Source: Lentisphaerales bacterium (GTDB lineage Bacteria; Verrucomicrobiota; Lentisphaeria; Lentisphaerales; Lentisphaeraceae). From it: a stretch of DNA of 64,000 nucleotides. Below the pieces are notes generated by a model that saw only the letters and a program-made list of their open reading frames with translations, made no database searches and was not told where the DNA came from. The stretch spans positions 62,001-126,000 of the forward strand of contig JAKVBD010000006.1 of NCBI GenBank assembly GCA_022446985.1. Reading direction: 5' to 3'. Below, piece after piece: positions 27,463 through 36,885 of the stretch (the first letter of the stretch is position 1; each line of letters starts with the position of its first letter). Both the position numbers and the translations under genes were made by a program.

Positions 27463-28344
27463 ATGAAAGACTTAACACTTCTCGTTATGGCCGCTGGCAT
27501 GGGCTCACGCTATGGCGGCCTTAAACAGCTGGACCAGGTTGGTCCTGCAGGCGAAACAATTATCGATTATTCTGTTTACGATGCTATTCGCGCAGGATTC
27601 ACGAAAATTGTTTTCGTCATTCGTAAAGACTTTGAAGATGAATTCAAAGCAAACGTCAGCTCTAAGTATGAAGGCAAAATTCAGGTAGAATATGCTTTCC
27701 AGGACCTCAACGACCTTCCGCAAGACTTCAGCTGTCCAGAAGGAAGAGTAAAACCCTGGGGGACCGGCCACGCTATACTAACTGCTGATGGTTTAATCAA
27801 TGAACCATTTTTTGTTATTAATGGTGATGACTTCTACGGCGAACAAACATTTAGAGTTGCTGCAAATTACTACAAGAGTGATAAAGATGACTTTAGCATC
27901 GTTGCTTTCCGTCTCGACAAAACTCTCTCCGAATTTGGTGGAGTGACGCGTGGACTTTGTGAAGTTAAGGATAACTGCCTAACAACGATTGTTGAGACTG
28001 GTAACCTTCTGAAGGAAGGGGATAAAGTTTCTTCTGATCGTGATATAGAGCTCGATGGCAGTGAACCTGTCTCTATGAATATGTGGGGTTACACGCCTCG
28101 CCTATTCTCTTATCTTAAAGAAATGTTTGTTGATTTCCTCAAGGAAGAAGGAACTGAGCTAAAAAGTGAATTCCTCATACCTACAGTAATTAATAATCTT
28201 ATTCAATCCGACAGAGAACATGTAACTGTTCTTAACAGCGATGCCCGCTGGTTTGGTGTAACTTACAAAGATGATAAACCGTATGTTGTAGAACAACTTC
28301 AAAAGTTAACAAATTCCGGAACTTACCCGAATCCACTTTTCTAA
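27463..28344 (+). CDS. Sugar-phosphate nucleotidyltransferase
   Basis: The 293-residue protein begins LTLLVMAAGMGSRYGGLKQLD, the nucleotide-binding signature GxGxRxGGxKQ. KPWGTGHAILTA and FFVINGDDFYG (the metal-binding NGDD) follow. The family makes nucleotide-activated sugars or alditols. The substrate cannot be named. The start at 27463 is chosen because the signature must lie near the N-terminus; ribosome-site support is weak (CAGAGA). A terminator follows at 28368. Confidence 0.85.
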   Translation: MKDLTLLVMAAGMGSRYGGLKQLDQVGPAGETIIDYSVYDAIRAGFTKIVFVIRKDFEDEFKANVSSKYEGKIQVEYAFQDLNDLPQDFSCPEGRVKPWGTGHAILTADGLINEPFFVINGDDFYGEQTFRVAANYYKSDKDDFSIVAFRLDKTLSEFGGVTRGLCEVKDNCLTTIVETGNLLKEGDKVSSDRDIELDGSEPVSMNMWGYTPRLFSYLKEMFVDFLKEEGTELKSEFLIPTVINNLIQSDREHVTVLNSDARWFGVTYKDDKPYVVEQLQKLTNSGTYPNPLF

Positions 28345-28367
28345 GTTATGAGATAAATCTATTGAGA

Positions 28368-28393
28368 GGTCAGTTGAAAAACTGGCCTTTTTT
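28368..28393 (+). terminator. Terminator of the nucleotidyltransferase gene
   Basis: GGTCAGTT and AACTGGCC pair (8 bp with one G-T) around a GAAA tetraloop, followed by six T. It overlaps the stop codon of the convergent zinc-ribbon gene. Confidence 0.85.
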
Positions 28394-28958
28394 AGTTGCC
28401 TTTGGTTATGGCAATGATCATACCAATAAACAGAATGATCAACGCTGCAATTGTTATATTGCGAATCAACTTTTCTTTGGGTGATGCCACTGGAGGCTTA
28501 GCCATCTCGCCATACTTGATGACTTTCTTCAAAGAAATTTTCTTCTTGTCAGATTTAGACCCCTTAGAACCATCCTGCATCTCTTCAAGAAATTTGGCCG
28601 GATCAAAAGTTAACTGAATCACCTGAGTATTGGCAGTTTTATTACCAAACTCGTCTTCATCAACTGCTGCTTTAGGCGCTTCCACCTTATCTGCAGGTGA
28701 TACTGAAGATCCCGATGATAATTTAGAGAAGGTTAGTTGCAGGCCAGCATCCATAAGTGCAGAACTGCCTTTAATGGGAGCTTCAGAGAAGTCAAGATCC
28801 TCAACTTCACCACTCTTAAATTTCGCCAACATATTCTGCGCATCGTTTATCTTTATAATAAATTCGCAACGCGAACAAGAATACTCATGCTTGCCAATAT
28901 GAATATCGACTGCAGTTTCACACCTGGGACAGGCTATTCTGAATACAAAAGATGACAT
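28392..28958 (-). CDS. Zinc-ribbon protein with C-terminal membrane anchor
   Basis: The 188-residue protein has CPRC at residues 10-13 and CSRC at 28-31, a four-cysteine zinc ribbon. A low-complexity acidic and serine-rich middle, then a single C-terminal helix (ITIAALIILFIGMIIAI), complete it. The tail anchor would place the ribbon in the cytoplasm. Such proteins are common in Planctomycetes and Lentisphaerae with no assigned role. It is convergent with the nucleotidyltransferase gene, overlapping its terminator. Confidence 0.65.
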   Translation of the reverse strand: MSSFVFRIACPRCETAVDIHIGKHEYSCSRCEFIIKINDAQNMLAKFKSGEVEDLDFSEAPIKGSSALMDAGLQLTFSKLSSGSSVSPADKVEAPKAAVDEDEFGNKTANTQVIQLTFDPAKFLEEMQDGSKGSKSDKKKISLKKVIKYGEMAKPPVASPKEKLIRNITIAALIILFIGMIIAITKGN

Positions 28959-29621
28959 TTTTCAAGAGCTATTTTTAATAGTTTATGTATAGTGAATTCA
29001 ATGCTAGAATAAACAAGTGCATAAATTCATTTTTAATGACTAAAATAATGTTTATTTCTCCCCAAATGAAAAATAAGTTCTTAAGATAATATACTCCTTT
29101 TTATTGCGAAGAGAACTGTTGGCAGCTGGTCAACTCATTTTCCACAAAGGTTTAAAGTCCTTTTTCTAAAGTACAGCTCTCATGCAACAAAAATTACCCC
29201 CTGAGGGAGAATATATTATTGGGGATTACCATGTCATCTTGTATGACGAAAAAAAATAAACAAATCTATGATTTTGATTCCCGGCTGCCCTTCCCCCTGT
29301 CGTGCACAAGTTAGCTCCAGCAAACTTTTGGAGATCAAGTCTCACGTCCTCCTCAGTACCATACCCATATACCTGCAATTGATTCAGAAACATACATTAA
29401 ATACTTTCACTCTGATCGGTCTCATATGCTGGGGAAAATGGCGTTCCTCTTCAAAAATTCCCTGCTTGGCCTACAATTCAAAATAATACATTGCCTCTTT
29501 CTCAAATTCTCGATTTTTCTTCAGCCAACAAACATATGACGGACTATATATCTGCTGTTACCTTTTTTGGCAAAAATTAACAGTCCTTTGATCTTGTCAC
29601 GGCTCAAACTCGTTACAAGTT
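28959..29621 (+). other. Gene-poor 660-bp gap with a shattered open frame
   Basis: No intact gene is recognisable. From 29231 a short frame opens (MSSCMTKKNKQIYDFDSRLP) with a stop near 29312. The next continuous stretch (DQVSRPPQYHTHIPAIDSET and onward) is open to about 29540. Together these could be the remains of one frameshifted gene, but no family was recognised. The rest is AT-rich and may hold the ubiD promoter. Confidence 0.35.
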
Positions 29622-31490
29622 ATGGAAAATCGTAATAAAAGTTTGGAACGAATGGGATACAGAAGTACTAAAGAATGTGTAGATGACCTCGAAAAAAATG
29701 GTCACCTTATCAGAATCAAAGAAGAAATTGATCCAAATCTGGAAATCGCTGAAATTCAAAGACGCATTTACCAGAAAAAGGGACCGGCAATTCTCTTTGA
29801 AAATGTCAAAGGCACACCTTTTCCCTGTGTAACTAACCTATTTGGAACTCCAGAACGAACCAAATTTATTTTCAGAGACACATACGATGGTCTTTGCAAA
29901 TTGCTCGCAGCTAAAGCCGATCCCACTGCAATCGTCAAAAATCCTGGCGCCTTATTCAAAGCTGCTCTAACCGGTTGGAAAGGCCTTCCTAAAAAAGTCT
30001 CCAACTCCAATGCTGCTGTCATGGAATGTGAAACCCAGATCGACCAACTTCCAGCTATTAAGGGTTGGCCAGATGATGGCGGCCCGTTTATTACACTTCC
30101 ACAAGTCTATTCTGAGCCCCCTGATCATCAGGGTAAACCTCTAAAGTCAAATCTTGGAATGTACCGGATACAATTATCCGGGAATAACTACGACATAAAC
30201 CGAGAAATTGGCCTGCATTATCAGATTCATCGGGGTATTGGCGTTCACCACAAACTTCACAATGATGAATCAAAACCATTTAGAGTGGCTATTTTTGTTG
30301 GTGGTCCTCCAGCTAACACTTTTTCCGCCGTCATGCCCCTACCAGAAGGCATGCCTGAAGTCGCATTTGGTGGACTATTAAGCGGTAACCGTTTCCGCCA
30401 TACAAGATATAAAGACTGGACCATTGCTGCCGATGCTGATTTTTGTATTATCGGTACAGTTGCTGATGAAACCAAACCAGAAGGACCGTTTGGAGACCAC
30501 CTTGGCTACTACAGCCTCGAGCACCAGTTCCCTTACTTAAAAGTGGAAAAAGTTTTTCACCGCAAAGATGCCATATGGCCATTTACAATTGTCGGTCGTC
30601 CGCCTCAAGAAGATACATCATTTGGTGAAGTCATTCACGATATGACAGCACCTGTTCTGCCAACTGAGATTAACGGCCTCAAAGGCGTTCACGCAGTAGA
30701 TGCCACTGGCGTCCACCCTCTTCTTTTGGCTATAGGCGAAGAGCGCTATACACCCTACAGCAAGACTAAACGTCCACAGGAACTCTTGACGATTGCCAAT
30801 GCCATTCTCGGTAAAGGCCAATTATCTTTAGCAAAGTACCTCTTTATAGTTGATGAGGCTGATGACAAGCAATTGAGTTTACATCATATAGATGAATACT
30901 TACTTCACCTTCTAAAACGCATTGATTTCAGAAGAGACCTGCATTTCCAGACTCAAACCACTATAGATACTTTGGACTACTCCGGATCAGACGTAAACAG
31001 CGGTTCGAAAGTCATCTTTAGCGCTTGTGGGGAAGAAATCCGTGCTTTATCGACTCAACAACCTACTTTAAACCTCACTGAAGAATTTAGTTCTGTGAAG
31101 CTGGTTCTACCGGGCATACTGGCCATTAACTCTCCAAAATTCACATCTCATGAAAAAGCCCGTGAAGAAATAGACCAATTAAGTTCTGAACTGAGTAAGC
31201 AAATCTCTGTAGATGACTACCCACTTATCATTTTGGTTGACGACAGTGGCTTTTGTCAAAAACACCTTAATAATTTCCTGTGGGTCGCTTTTACACGCTC
31301 AAATCCTTCCCATGACATTTATGGCGTGGAAGAATTCACCAAACATAAGCACTGGGGCTGTAACGGGTCTTTGGTTATAGATGCACGCATAAAACCACAC
31401 CATGCTCCGCCTCTGATTGAAGACGATTCTGTCAGCTTAAAAGTCGAAGAGCTCTTCAAGTCTATAGACAGCTTAAAAGCCTATAGCTGA
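29622..31490 (+). CDS. UbiD-family prenyl-FMN-dependent decarboxylase
   Basis: The 622-residue protein is a large-type UbiD. Blocks include GPAILFENVKG, QVYSEPPDHQG, NNYDINREIGLHYQIHRGIG, FVGGPPANTFSAVMPLPEG, EGPFGDHLGYYS (containing a glutamate of the active-site triad) and GLKGVHAVDATGVHPLL. It would use prenylated FMN to decarboxylate an aromatic or unsaturated acid, as in menaquinone or ubiquinone synthesis or catabolism. No ubiX lies in the window, so the pathway is open. The start is uncertain: GAAC before ATG 29655 is as plausible as 29622. Confidence 0.9.
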   Translation: MENRNKSLERMGYRSTKECVDDLEKNGHLIRIKEEIDPNLEIAEIQRRIYQKKGPAILFENVKGTPFPCVTNLFGTPERTKFIFRDTYDGLCKLLAAKADPTAIVKNPGALFKAALTGWKGLPKKVSNSNAAVMECETQIDQLPAIKGWPDDGGPFITLPQVYSEPPDHQGKPLKSNLGMYRIQLSGNNYDINREIGLHYQIHRGIGVHHKLHNDESKPFRVAIFVGGPPANTFSAVMPLPEGMPEVAFGGLLSGNRFRHTRYKDWTIAADADFCIIGTVADETKPEGPFGDHLGYYSLEHQFPYLKVEKVFHRKDAIWPFTIVGRPPQEDTSFGEVIHDMTAPVLPTEINGLKGVHAVDATGVHPLLLAIGEERYTPYSKTKRPQELLTIANAILGKGQLSLAKYLFIVDEADDKQLSLHHIDEYLLHLLKRIDFRRDLHFQTQTTIDTLDYSGSDVNSGSKVIFSACGEEIRALSTQQPTLNLTEEFSSVKLVLPGILAINSPKFTSHEKAREEIDQLSSELSKQISVDDYPLIILVDDSGFCQKHLNNFLWVAFTRSNPSHDIYGVEEFTKHKHWGCNGSLVIDARIKPHHAPPLIEDDSVSLKVEELFKSIDSLKAYS

Positions 31491-31560
31491 TTCCCCAACA
31501 AAACTTTGACATACGCTCTTCAACCTTTAACTTATGCTAAACAATTTCAGGAAGGATGAG

Positions 31561-32019
31561 ATGGAATCGTACGAAATACTTAAAAAAGCAATCACTCCGG
31601 TTGGCGCTAAATCAATAGCGGCTGACATGAACCTCTCTACATCGCTTATTTATAAGTGGTGTCAAAGCAAAAGCTACAATGCCGGAGCTGCCGACAATCC
31701 ACTTGACAGACTAGCCCATTTATATGAGTTGACTGAAGACGATAACATCATTCGTTGGATGTGTGCCCAGGGAGACGGTTATTTTGTCAAAAATGTCCAC
31801 CCTGAAGAAACTGATGAAACAACTCTTTTTGCTGCAACTCAGAAAATTTTAACCGAATTCTCTGAGATGCTGCAGGCCATTTCAAAAAGTACTGCCGATG
31901 ATGGCTGCATAAGCAAAAGAGAAGCTGAAAGTATCCGTGCAGAATGGGAAGATTTGAAGTCAATTGCCGAAAACTTCGTTTCTTCCTGTGAAAAAGGCCA
32001 GTTCAGACCGAAAAAATAG
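31561..32019 (+). CDS. Phage CII-like regulator
   Basis: The 152-residue protein has an N-terminal helix-turn-helix (GAKSIAADMNLSTSLIYKWCQ) and the CII/CP76-like tail (ILTEFSEMLQAISKST, AEWEDLKSIAENFVSSCEKGQF). Such single CII-like genes occur in Lentisphaerae and related genomes away from prophages, and are thought to be DNA-binding regulators. The ATG at 31561 has an AGGAAGG a few nt upstream and is preferred to 31534. It lies 71 bp after the UbiD gene and just before the tRNA-Lys pair. Confidence 0.7.
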   Translation: MESYEILKKAITPVGAKSIAADMNLSTSLIYKWCQSKSYNAGAADNPLDRLAHLYELTEDDNIIRWMCAQGDGYFVKNVHPEETDETTLFAATQKILTEFSEMLQAISKSTADDGCISKREAESIRAEWEDLKSIAENFVSSCEKGQFRPKK

Positions 32020-32106
32020 CTTTTTTTAGTGATTCTTAATTTTTTATGATTGACACAATCGCAAACAAGATTATTATCCTCTCCGTCAGCACAAAAAGCT
32101 GTAAGT

Positions 32107-32182
32107 GAGTTGTTAGCTCAGTCGGTAGAGCAACGCCCTTTTAAGGCGTGGGTCCAGGGTTCGAGCCCCTGACAACTCACCA
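32107..32182 (+). tRNA. tRNA-Lys (UUU), copy 1
   Basis: Cloverleaf read by eye: acceptor GAGTTGT/ACAACTC, D arm GCTC...GAGC, anticodon arm ACGCC/GGCGT with loop CTTTTAA (anticodon TTT), and T arm CAGGG/CCCTG with loop TTCGAGC. The discriminator is A32179. The genomic sequence continues CCA at 32180-32182, so the 3' CCA appears to be encoded. Confidence 0.95.
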
Positions 32183-32221
32183 CTTACTTCAAGACTTTTT
32201 TATGCTGAATATACTCAATAT

Positions 32222-32294
32222 GAGTTGTTAGCTCAGTCGGTAGAGCAACGCCCTTTTAAGGCGTGGGTCCAGGGTTCGAGCCCCTGACAACTCA
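32222..32294 (+). tRNA. tRNA-Lys (UUU), copy 2
   Basis: The 73-nt body is identical to copy 1, with the same CTTTTAA anticodon loop. Here the sequence after the discriminator is TCT, so no CCA is encoded. The 42 bp between the two copies are unlike each other's flanks. Confidence 0.94.
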
Positions 32295-32477
32295 TCTTCT
32301 TTTTCCCTTTTAAGAAATCATTCACAAATCTTCATCTAAAGTTTGTTTACAGATGTTATTTTGGATGTTTTTTTATTGAATCTTCAATTATGCAACAAGC
32401 AGACTTGCGCTCTGAAAATCTCACAGTAAGTTACTGGCATTTTACAGCATCTAATAGAGAATTTTGCGGAGATAATT

Positions 32478-32678
32478 TTGAATAATTCATATGTCGAAAA
32501 AGCTTTAGAAGTTATCAGCGATAAAAACATCCTGGTTAACCTCGCTTCGAAGAGAGCAAGTGAACTAAGCCGCGGTTCCAAGCCACTTGTTGAAGTTCCT
32601 CTGAACACAACATCTCTCGACACAGCTTTACTAGAGATCGCTGAAGGTAAAGTTCGCTACGAACTTCCTGAAGAGTAA
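32478..32678 (+). CDS. rpoZ: RNA polymerase omega subunit
   Basis: The 66-residue protein has the omega layout: an N-terminal YVEKALEVI helix, the LVNLASKRASELSRGSKPLVE block and an acidic tail ending ELPEE. Omega helps assemble RNA polymerase. It starts with TTG at 32478, supported by GCGGAG about 6 nt upstream; no ATG fits. A terminator follows at 32704. Confidence 0.88.
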   Translation: MNNSYVEKALEVISDKNILVNLASKRASELSRGSKPLVEVPLNTTSLDTALLEIAEGKVRYELPEE

Positions 32679-32703
32679 ATCTCAGACAGCTAAGTAAATT
32701 TTT

Positions 32704-32730
32704 AAAACCGCCTACGGGCGGTTTTTTTTT
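32704..32730 (+). terminator. Terminator of rpoZ
   Basis: AAAACCGCC/GGCGGTTTT pair (9 bp) with a TACG loop, followed by a run of T to 32730. Confidence 0.92.
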
Positions 32731-32745
32731 AACCGGGAAGATGAT

Positions 32746-33861
32746 TTGTTAGTCACCAGCCAAACAGAAGCCGATCAGATTTTTCAGAAACTGGCCCAAA
32801 AACCTTATGTCGCTATCGACACTGAATTTCACTGGACTCGTACTTACGCACCTATTCCAGCCTTAATTCAGGTTGGAACAGAAGATGAACACTATTTAAT
32901 AGATGTTACGGAGATCAAAGACTTCAGTTCTCTAGGGGATTTTTTGGAAAATGAAGACTGCGCCAAAATCATTCACTCCTGTTCTCAAGACTTAATATTG
33001 TTCTACTTGATGACCGGTAAAGTCACTAAGAACTTGTTTGATTCCCAAATCGCTTACGCTTTTCTGAATGATTACCACCAGATAAGCTTTGGAAAAATGG
33101 TCGAAGACATCACTGACGAAGCACTGAGTAAAGGTTCACAGAGATCTAACTGGCTCAAACGTCCACTAAGCCCGACTCAGTTACAATATGCGGCAAATGA
33201 CGTCATCTGGCTTATGAAATGCTTTCCCTCACTTCAAGAAAAGCTGGCCAAACTCAAACGGAATGACTGGCACCGCGCCGAGTGTCAAAACTATGAAACA
33301 GACGCTTTCTATGAAGTCACTCCTGAGCACAAACTTTACCGCCAGATTAAAGGAGCCGGACGACTCAATCGCGATCAACTGTCAATTCTTCGAGAGCTTT
33401 GCGCCTGGCGTGAGAAAATTTCCCAAAAGCTCAATCTAAGACCAAGAGTTTTCCTGTCACCAGAAGCGTTATTCTCCATTGTCTATAACAAACCAAGAAA
33501 TACCAAAGACCTTAAACGTTGTCGCGACATTTCTCCAAATGTTATGCGCTTCAACAGTCGCGACATCGTGGAATGTGTAGATATAGGACTAAGTCTGGAA
33601 GAAGATCAAAAGCCGCCTATTATTGAAAAGAGAATCCCTTCAAAGCGTGAAGAAAAGTTTGCTGACTCTCTCTACAAAATGGTGCAAGACAAAGCAGCTG
33701 CTTTACAGATGTCTGCCAATTTGCTCCTGACAAAGTCAACATGTAAAAAAATTGCCTCCTGGAACTTCAAAGAGCTAGCTTTCGATTTCGGGACTCTTGC
33801 CTCCTGGCGCCAGGATTTACTCAAAGAAGATATACTTAAGATTGCCAATAATTTCTCATGA
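32746..33861 (+). CDS. rnd: Ribonuclease D
   Basis: RNase D trims tRNA 3' ends. The DEDD exonuclease motifs are in VAIDTEFHW (ExoI), HSCSQDLILFY (ExoII) and LQYAANDVIWL (ExoIII, YxxxD type). An HRDC-like region (REKISQKLNLRPRVFLSPEAL) follows at about residue 215. The start is a TTG at 32746 with GGGAAG upstream. The last codon overlaps trmH by 4 nt (ATGA). Confidence 0.92.
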   Translation: MLVTSQTEADQIFQKLAQKPYVAIDTEFHWTRTYAPIPALIQVGTEDEHYLIDVTEIKDFSSLGDFLENEDCAKIIHSCSQDLILFYLMTGKVTKNLFDSQIAYAFLNDYHQISFGKMVEDITDEALSKGSQRSNWLKRPLSPTQLQYAANDVIWLMKCFPSLQEKLAKLKRNDWHRAECQNYETDAFYEVTPEHKLYRQIKGAGRLNRDQLSILRELCAWREKISQKLNLRPRVFLSPEALFSIVYNKPRNTKDLKRCRDISPNVMRFNSRDIVECVDIGLSLEEDQKPPIIEKRIPSKREEKFADSLYKMVQDKAAALQMSANLLLTKSTCKKIASWNFKELAFDFGTLASWRQDLLKEDILKIANNFS

Positions 33862-34670
33862 TCATTACCAGTACTAAAAACGACCGCATAAAAAATATCG
33901 TCAAACTCAGAAACAGACGAGACCGTGACCGTCAAAAATTGATGATTATCGAAGGTTATAGAAGTCTATTCCGTGCTTCAAACAACATGACGCAAGTCAC
34001 CGAATTCTACTATTGCCCAGACTTCTTCATCGGCAGCAACGAACAGGCTCTGATCGACCTGTATGAAGAACGCGGGGCTAAAATAATCGAAGTCACCAAA
34101 CCGGTATTTGAGAAAATAAGCTATCGCGATCGTCCTGAAGGACTCCTTGGTATTGCTCCTTACTTTACCAAAGAGCTCGATGAACTGGAACTTGAAGAGT
34201 CGCCATTTTTAGTTGTTGCACAGGCCATTGAAAAGCCAGGTAACCTTGGAACTATTATTCGTTCTACAGATGGTACTGGGGCCGATGGCCTTATCCTATG
34301 CGACAAATGTACTGACCTATTTAATCCGAATGTTATAACCGCCAGTACAGGTATCCTATTTGCCCTGCCTGTTGTCGAGACTTCAACTGAAGAGTGCTTG
34401 AAGTACCTTAAAGAAAATAATATCAGCATCCTTTCTGCGACACCATCTGCTGAAACTTTATATACAGATGTTGATATGACTGGCCCAGTGGCCGTCATTG
34501 TCGGTACTGAGCAATATGGTCTGACCGATGAATGGCTTAAAGAGTCGACAATTAATGTTAAGATTCCAATGCTCGGACAAGCTGATTCTCTAAACGTCGC
34601 AACTGCTACAACCCTCCTCCTGTATGAAGCAGTACGCCAAAGACAAAAGAAAGCCCGCAAAAATGGATGA
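33858..34670 (+). CDS. TrmH/SpoU-family RNA methyltransferase
   Basis: The 270-residue protein has an N-terminal RNA-binding domain (MIITSTKNDRIKNIVKLRNRRDRDRQ is the usual opening of the L30e-like substrate-binding part, residues 1-90). A C-terminal SPOUT knot follows: AIEKPGNLGTIIRSTDGTGADG, VIVGTEQYGLTDEW and IPMLGQADSLNVATATTLLLYE. It 2'-O-methylates a ribose of tRNA or rRNA; the position is unknown. It overlaps rnd at ATGA and recD2 by 8 bp. Confidence 0.93.
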   Translation: MIITSTKNDRIKNIVKLRNRRDRDRQKLMIIEGYRSLFRASNNMTQVTEFYYCPDFFIGSNEQALIDLYEERGAKIIEVTKPVFEKISYRDRPEGLLGIAPYFTKELDELELEESPFLVVAQAIEKPGNLGTIIRSTDGTGADGLILCDKCTDLFNPNVITASTGILFALPVVETSTEECLKYLKENNISILSATPSAETLYTDVDMTGPVAVIVGTEQYGLTDEWLKESTINVKIPMLGQADSLNVATATTLLLYEAVRQRQKKARKNG

Positions 34671-36885
34671 ACTCTTTGAGCAGTCTCACGAACACGAAGA
34701 GAATACTTCGCTTTCTGAACAGACTGTTCGCGGCGAAATTCTGAAAGTCGTTTTTTGTAATCCAGATACTAACTATGCAGTCCTCATGCTTCTCACTGAA
34801 GAGAAAAAAGAAGTTTGTGTTGTTGGCAATGGCTCACTGGTAAACGTTTCTCCCGGTGAAATTATCGAAGCTAAAGGTAACTGGACTACTCACAAAGACT
34901 GGGGCAAGCAATTTAAAGCCAATCGCTTCAAAGCTATTTTACCGACAAATACCGATGGACTTGTACGCTATCTTTCTTCTGGAAACTTCCCGGGAATAGG
35001 TCCCAAAACCGCCGAGCGCATAGTCGATACTTTTGGCTCTGAGACAATTCACATAATGGACAACTACATCAGTCGTCTCAGTGAGGTCCCTGGCCTTGGC
35101 AAGAAGAAAATTAATGAGATAGCTGAAGTCTGGAAAGAAAAAGCTGACCGACGTGAAATGGACGTCTTCCTCCGCAGCCAGGGAGTCCCCGGCAGTTACT
35201 GTGACCGTATTTATAACCAATATGGCGAAAGAACTGCCGATGTTCTGAAGAATAACCCTTACCAGTTAGCCAGAGATATTAGCGGAATTGGCTTTACAAT
35301 TGCCGATAAAATTGCCCGCGAGATGGGCGTCGAGCTGACTAACACATTCCGTTTAGCTTCTGGAATCGACCATAGCTTACGCATGATTTCTGACAGAGGC
35401 CATACTTGCTTGCCGGAAAACTACCTCATCGATCAAGCAGCTGAAATTCTTGGAGTTGATCGGTCTTATGCAGAGTCCGGACTACAGCGTGCCATACTGG
35501 ATGGTGCCGTCATGGCTACTGAAATTGAAGGTCAAAAAGAAAAGTTTATCTATAAGCTCAACTTCTACCGGGAAGAAACAAAACTCGCTGAAAAAATTGT
35601 CGTTCTGCTCAATACTCCCAAAATAGATACCAACAAAGAACCTCTGCGTTTTGTAAATGACAATCTAAATGACGATCAAAAGCGCGCTGTTGAAAATTCT
35701 CTTCTCTACCGCATGAGTATCATTACCGGTGGTCCAGGTGTAGGTAAAACCACGACTATCGATGAGATAGTCCAACAAGCCAAACTTAAAAAGCTCAGAA
35801 CTTACCTTGCCGCTCCTACAGGCAGAGCCGCCAGACGTATGAGTGAAGCAACCGGCCACAAAGCCAAAACCATCCACCGCATGTTGATCATGAGTGAAGA
35901 TGATGACAGCACAGTCTTCAATGAAGACAAACAACTCAAGTGTGACATGCTTATAGTAGACGAAGTTTCCATGCTCGATATTTCTCTGGCCTATCGCCTC
36001 TTCTCAGCTGTTCCGACAGATGCGACCATTGTCTTAGTGGGAGATAAAGATCAGTTGCCATCAGTTGGACCAGGAAATGTTCTTCACGACTTCCTGGCTT
36101 CTGGCCAAATTCCAGTGACAACTCTTTCACAGGTTTACCGTCAGACAGAAGGCAGTAAAATTATCAGTAATGCCCACTACATCAATCATGGTCATATGCC
36201 GGATATTAAAAATCCGCCTAAAGACCAACCAGGCGATTTTTACTGGATAGCAAAACAAAATCCACAACAAATTGAAGACATGATTGTCTTCATGATGAAT
36301 GAGCGAATTCCGGAAACTTTTGGATTTGGCGCAAAAGAGATCCAGGTTTTAACACCTATGAATCGTGGTCTTTGTGGACGTGAATCTCTTAATGAAAAGC
36401 TGCAACTATCTCTAAATAGCATCCACAAGAATCAATTTAAATTTGGAGAAAAGCGTTTCATTGTTGGTGATCGAGTCATGCAAATCACCAATAACTATGA
36501 TAAAAATGTCTTCAATGGTGACCTTGGCTATATACTCGATATAGACTCCAAAGCTAAATCCTTTACCGTTATGTTTGAGGCCATGACTGTTCAATACTCA
36601 TTTGACGATGCCGGGCAGCTCACTCTAGCTTATGCTTCTACCATTCACAAATCTCAAGGAAGTGAATTCCCTGTAGTCATTATTCCTCTAGTCAATCAAC
36701 ACCATGTCATGCTGCAAAGAAACCTCCTTTACACAGGAGTCACGAGAGCCAGAAAGTTGATCATATTAGTAGGTCACAAAGAAGCTTTACAAAGATGTGT
36801 AGAAAATAACCGACAAGCACGGCGTTGCACCCAGCTCAGCTATAGGCTTAACTTAGAAGCCTCAAAAAATCTTAGATCCCAGTAA
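34663..36885 (+). CDS. recD2: RecD2-type DNA helicase
   Basis: This is a stand-alone RecD-like superfamily-1 helicase. An N-terminal OB-like region (VRGEILKVVFCNPDTNYAVL) is followed by helix-hairpin-helix repeats (FPGIGPKTAERI, VPGLGKKKINEI). The helicase motifs are TGGPGVGKTTTIDEI (Walker A), VDEVSMLD (Walker B), LVGDKDQLPSVGPG and the C-terminal TIHKSQGSEFPVV. The chosen ATG at 34663 overlaps the trmH end (ATGGATGA); ATG 34624 is an alternative. It should act in repair or fork handling without RecBC. Confidence 0.95.
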   Translation: MDELFEQSHEHEENTSLSEQTVRGEILKVVFCNPDTNYAVLMLLTEEKKEVCVVGNGSLVNVSPGEIIEAKGNWTTHKDWGKQFKANRFKAILPTNTDGLVRYLSSGNFPGIGPKTAERIVDTFGSETIHIMDNYISRLSEVPGLGKKKINEIAEVWKEKADRREMDVFLRSQGVPGSYCDRIYNQYGERTADVLKNNPYQLARDISGIGFTIADKIAREMGVELTNTFRLASGIDHSLRMISDRGHTCLPENYLIDQAAEILGVDRSYAESGLQRAILDGAVMATEIEGQKEKFIYKLNFYREETKLAEKIVVLLNTPKIDTNKEPLRFVNDNLNDDQKRAVENSLLYRMSIITGGPGVGKTTTIDEIVQQAKLKKLRTYLAAPTGRAARRMSEATGHKAKTIHRMLIMSEDDDSTVFNEDKQLKCDMLIVDEVSMLDISLAYRLFSAVPTDATIVLVGDKDQLPSVGPGNVLHDFLASGQIPVTTLSQVYRQTEGSKIISNAHYINHGHMPDIKNPPKDQPGDFYWIAKQNPQQIEDMIVFMMNERIPETFGFGAKEIQVLTPMNRGLCGRESLNEKLQLSLNSIHKNQFKFGEKRFIVGDRVMQITNNYDKNVFNGDLGYILDIDSKAKSFTVMFEAMTVQYSFDDAGQLTLAYASTIHKSQGSEFPVVIIPLVNQHHVMLQRNLLYTGVTRARKLIILVGHKEALQRCVENNRQARRCTQLSYRLNLEASKNLRSQ

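Noticed and set aside
29268-29486. 72-residue plus-strand frame MILIPGCPSPCRAQ...
   Set aside because: It has no ribosome site, the composition is atypical and it lies in the gap described as a possible shattered gene; the neighbouring frames look no better.
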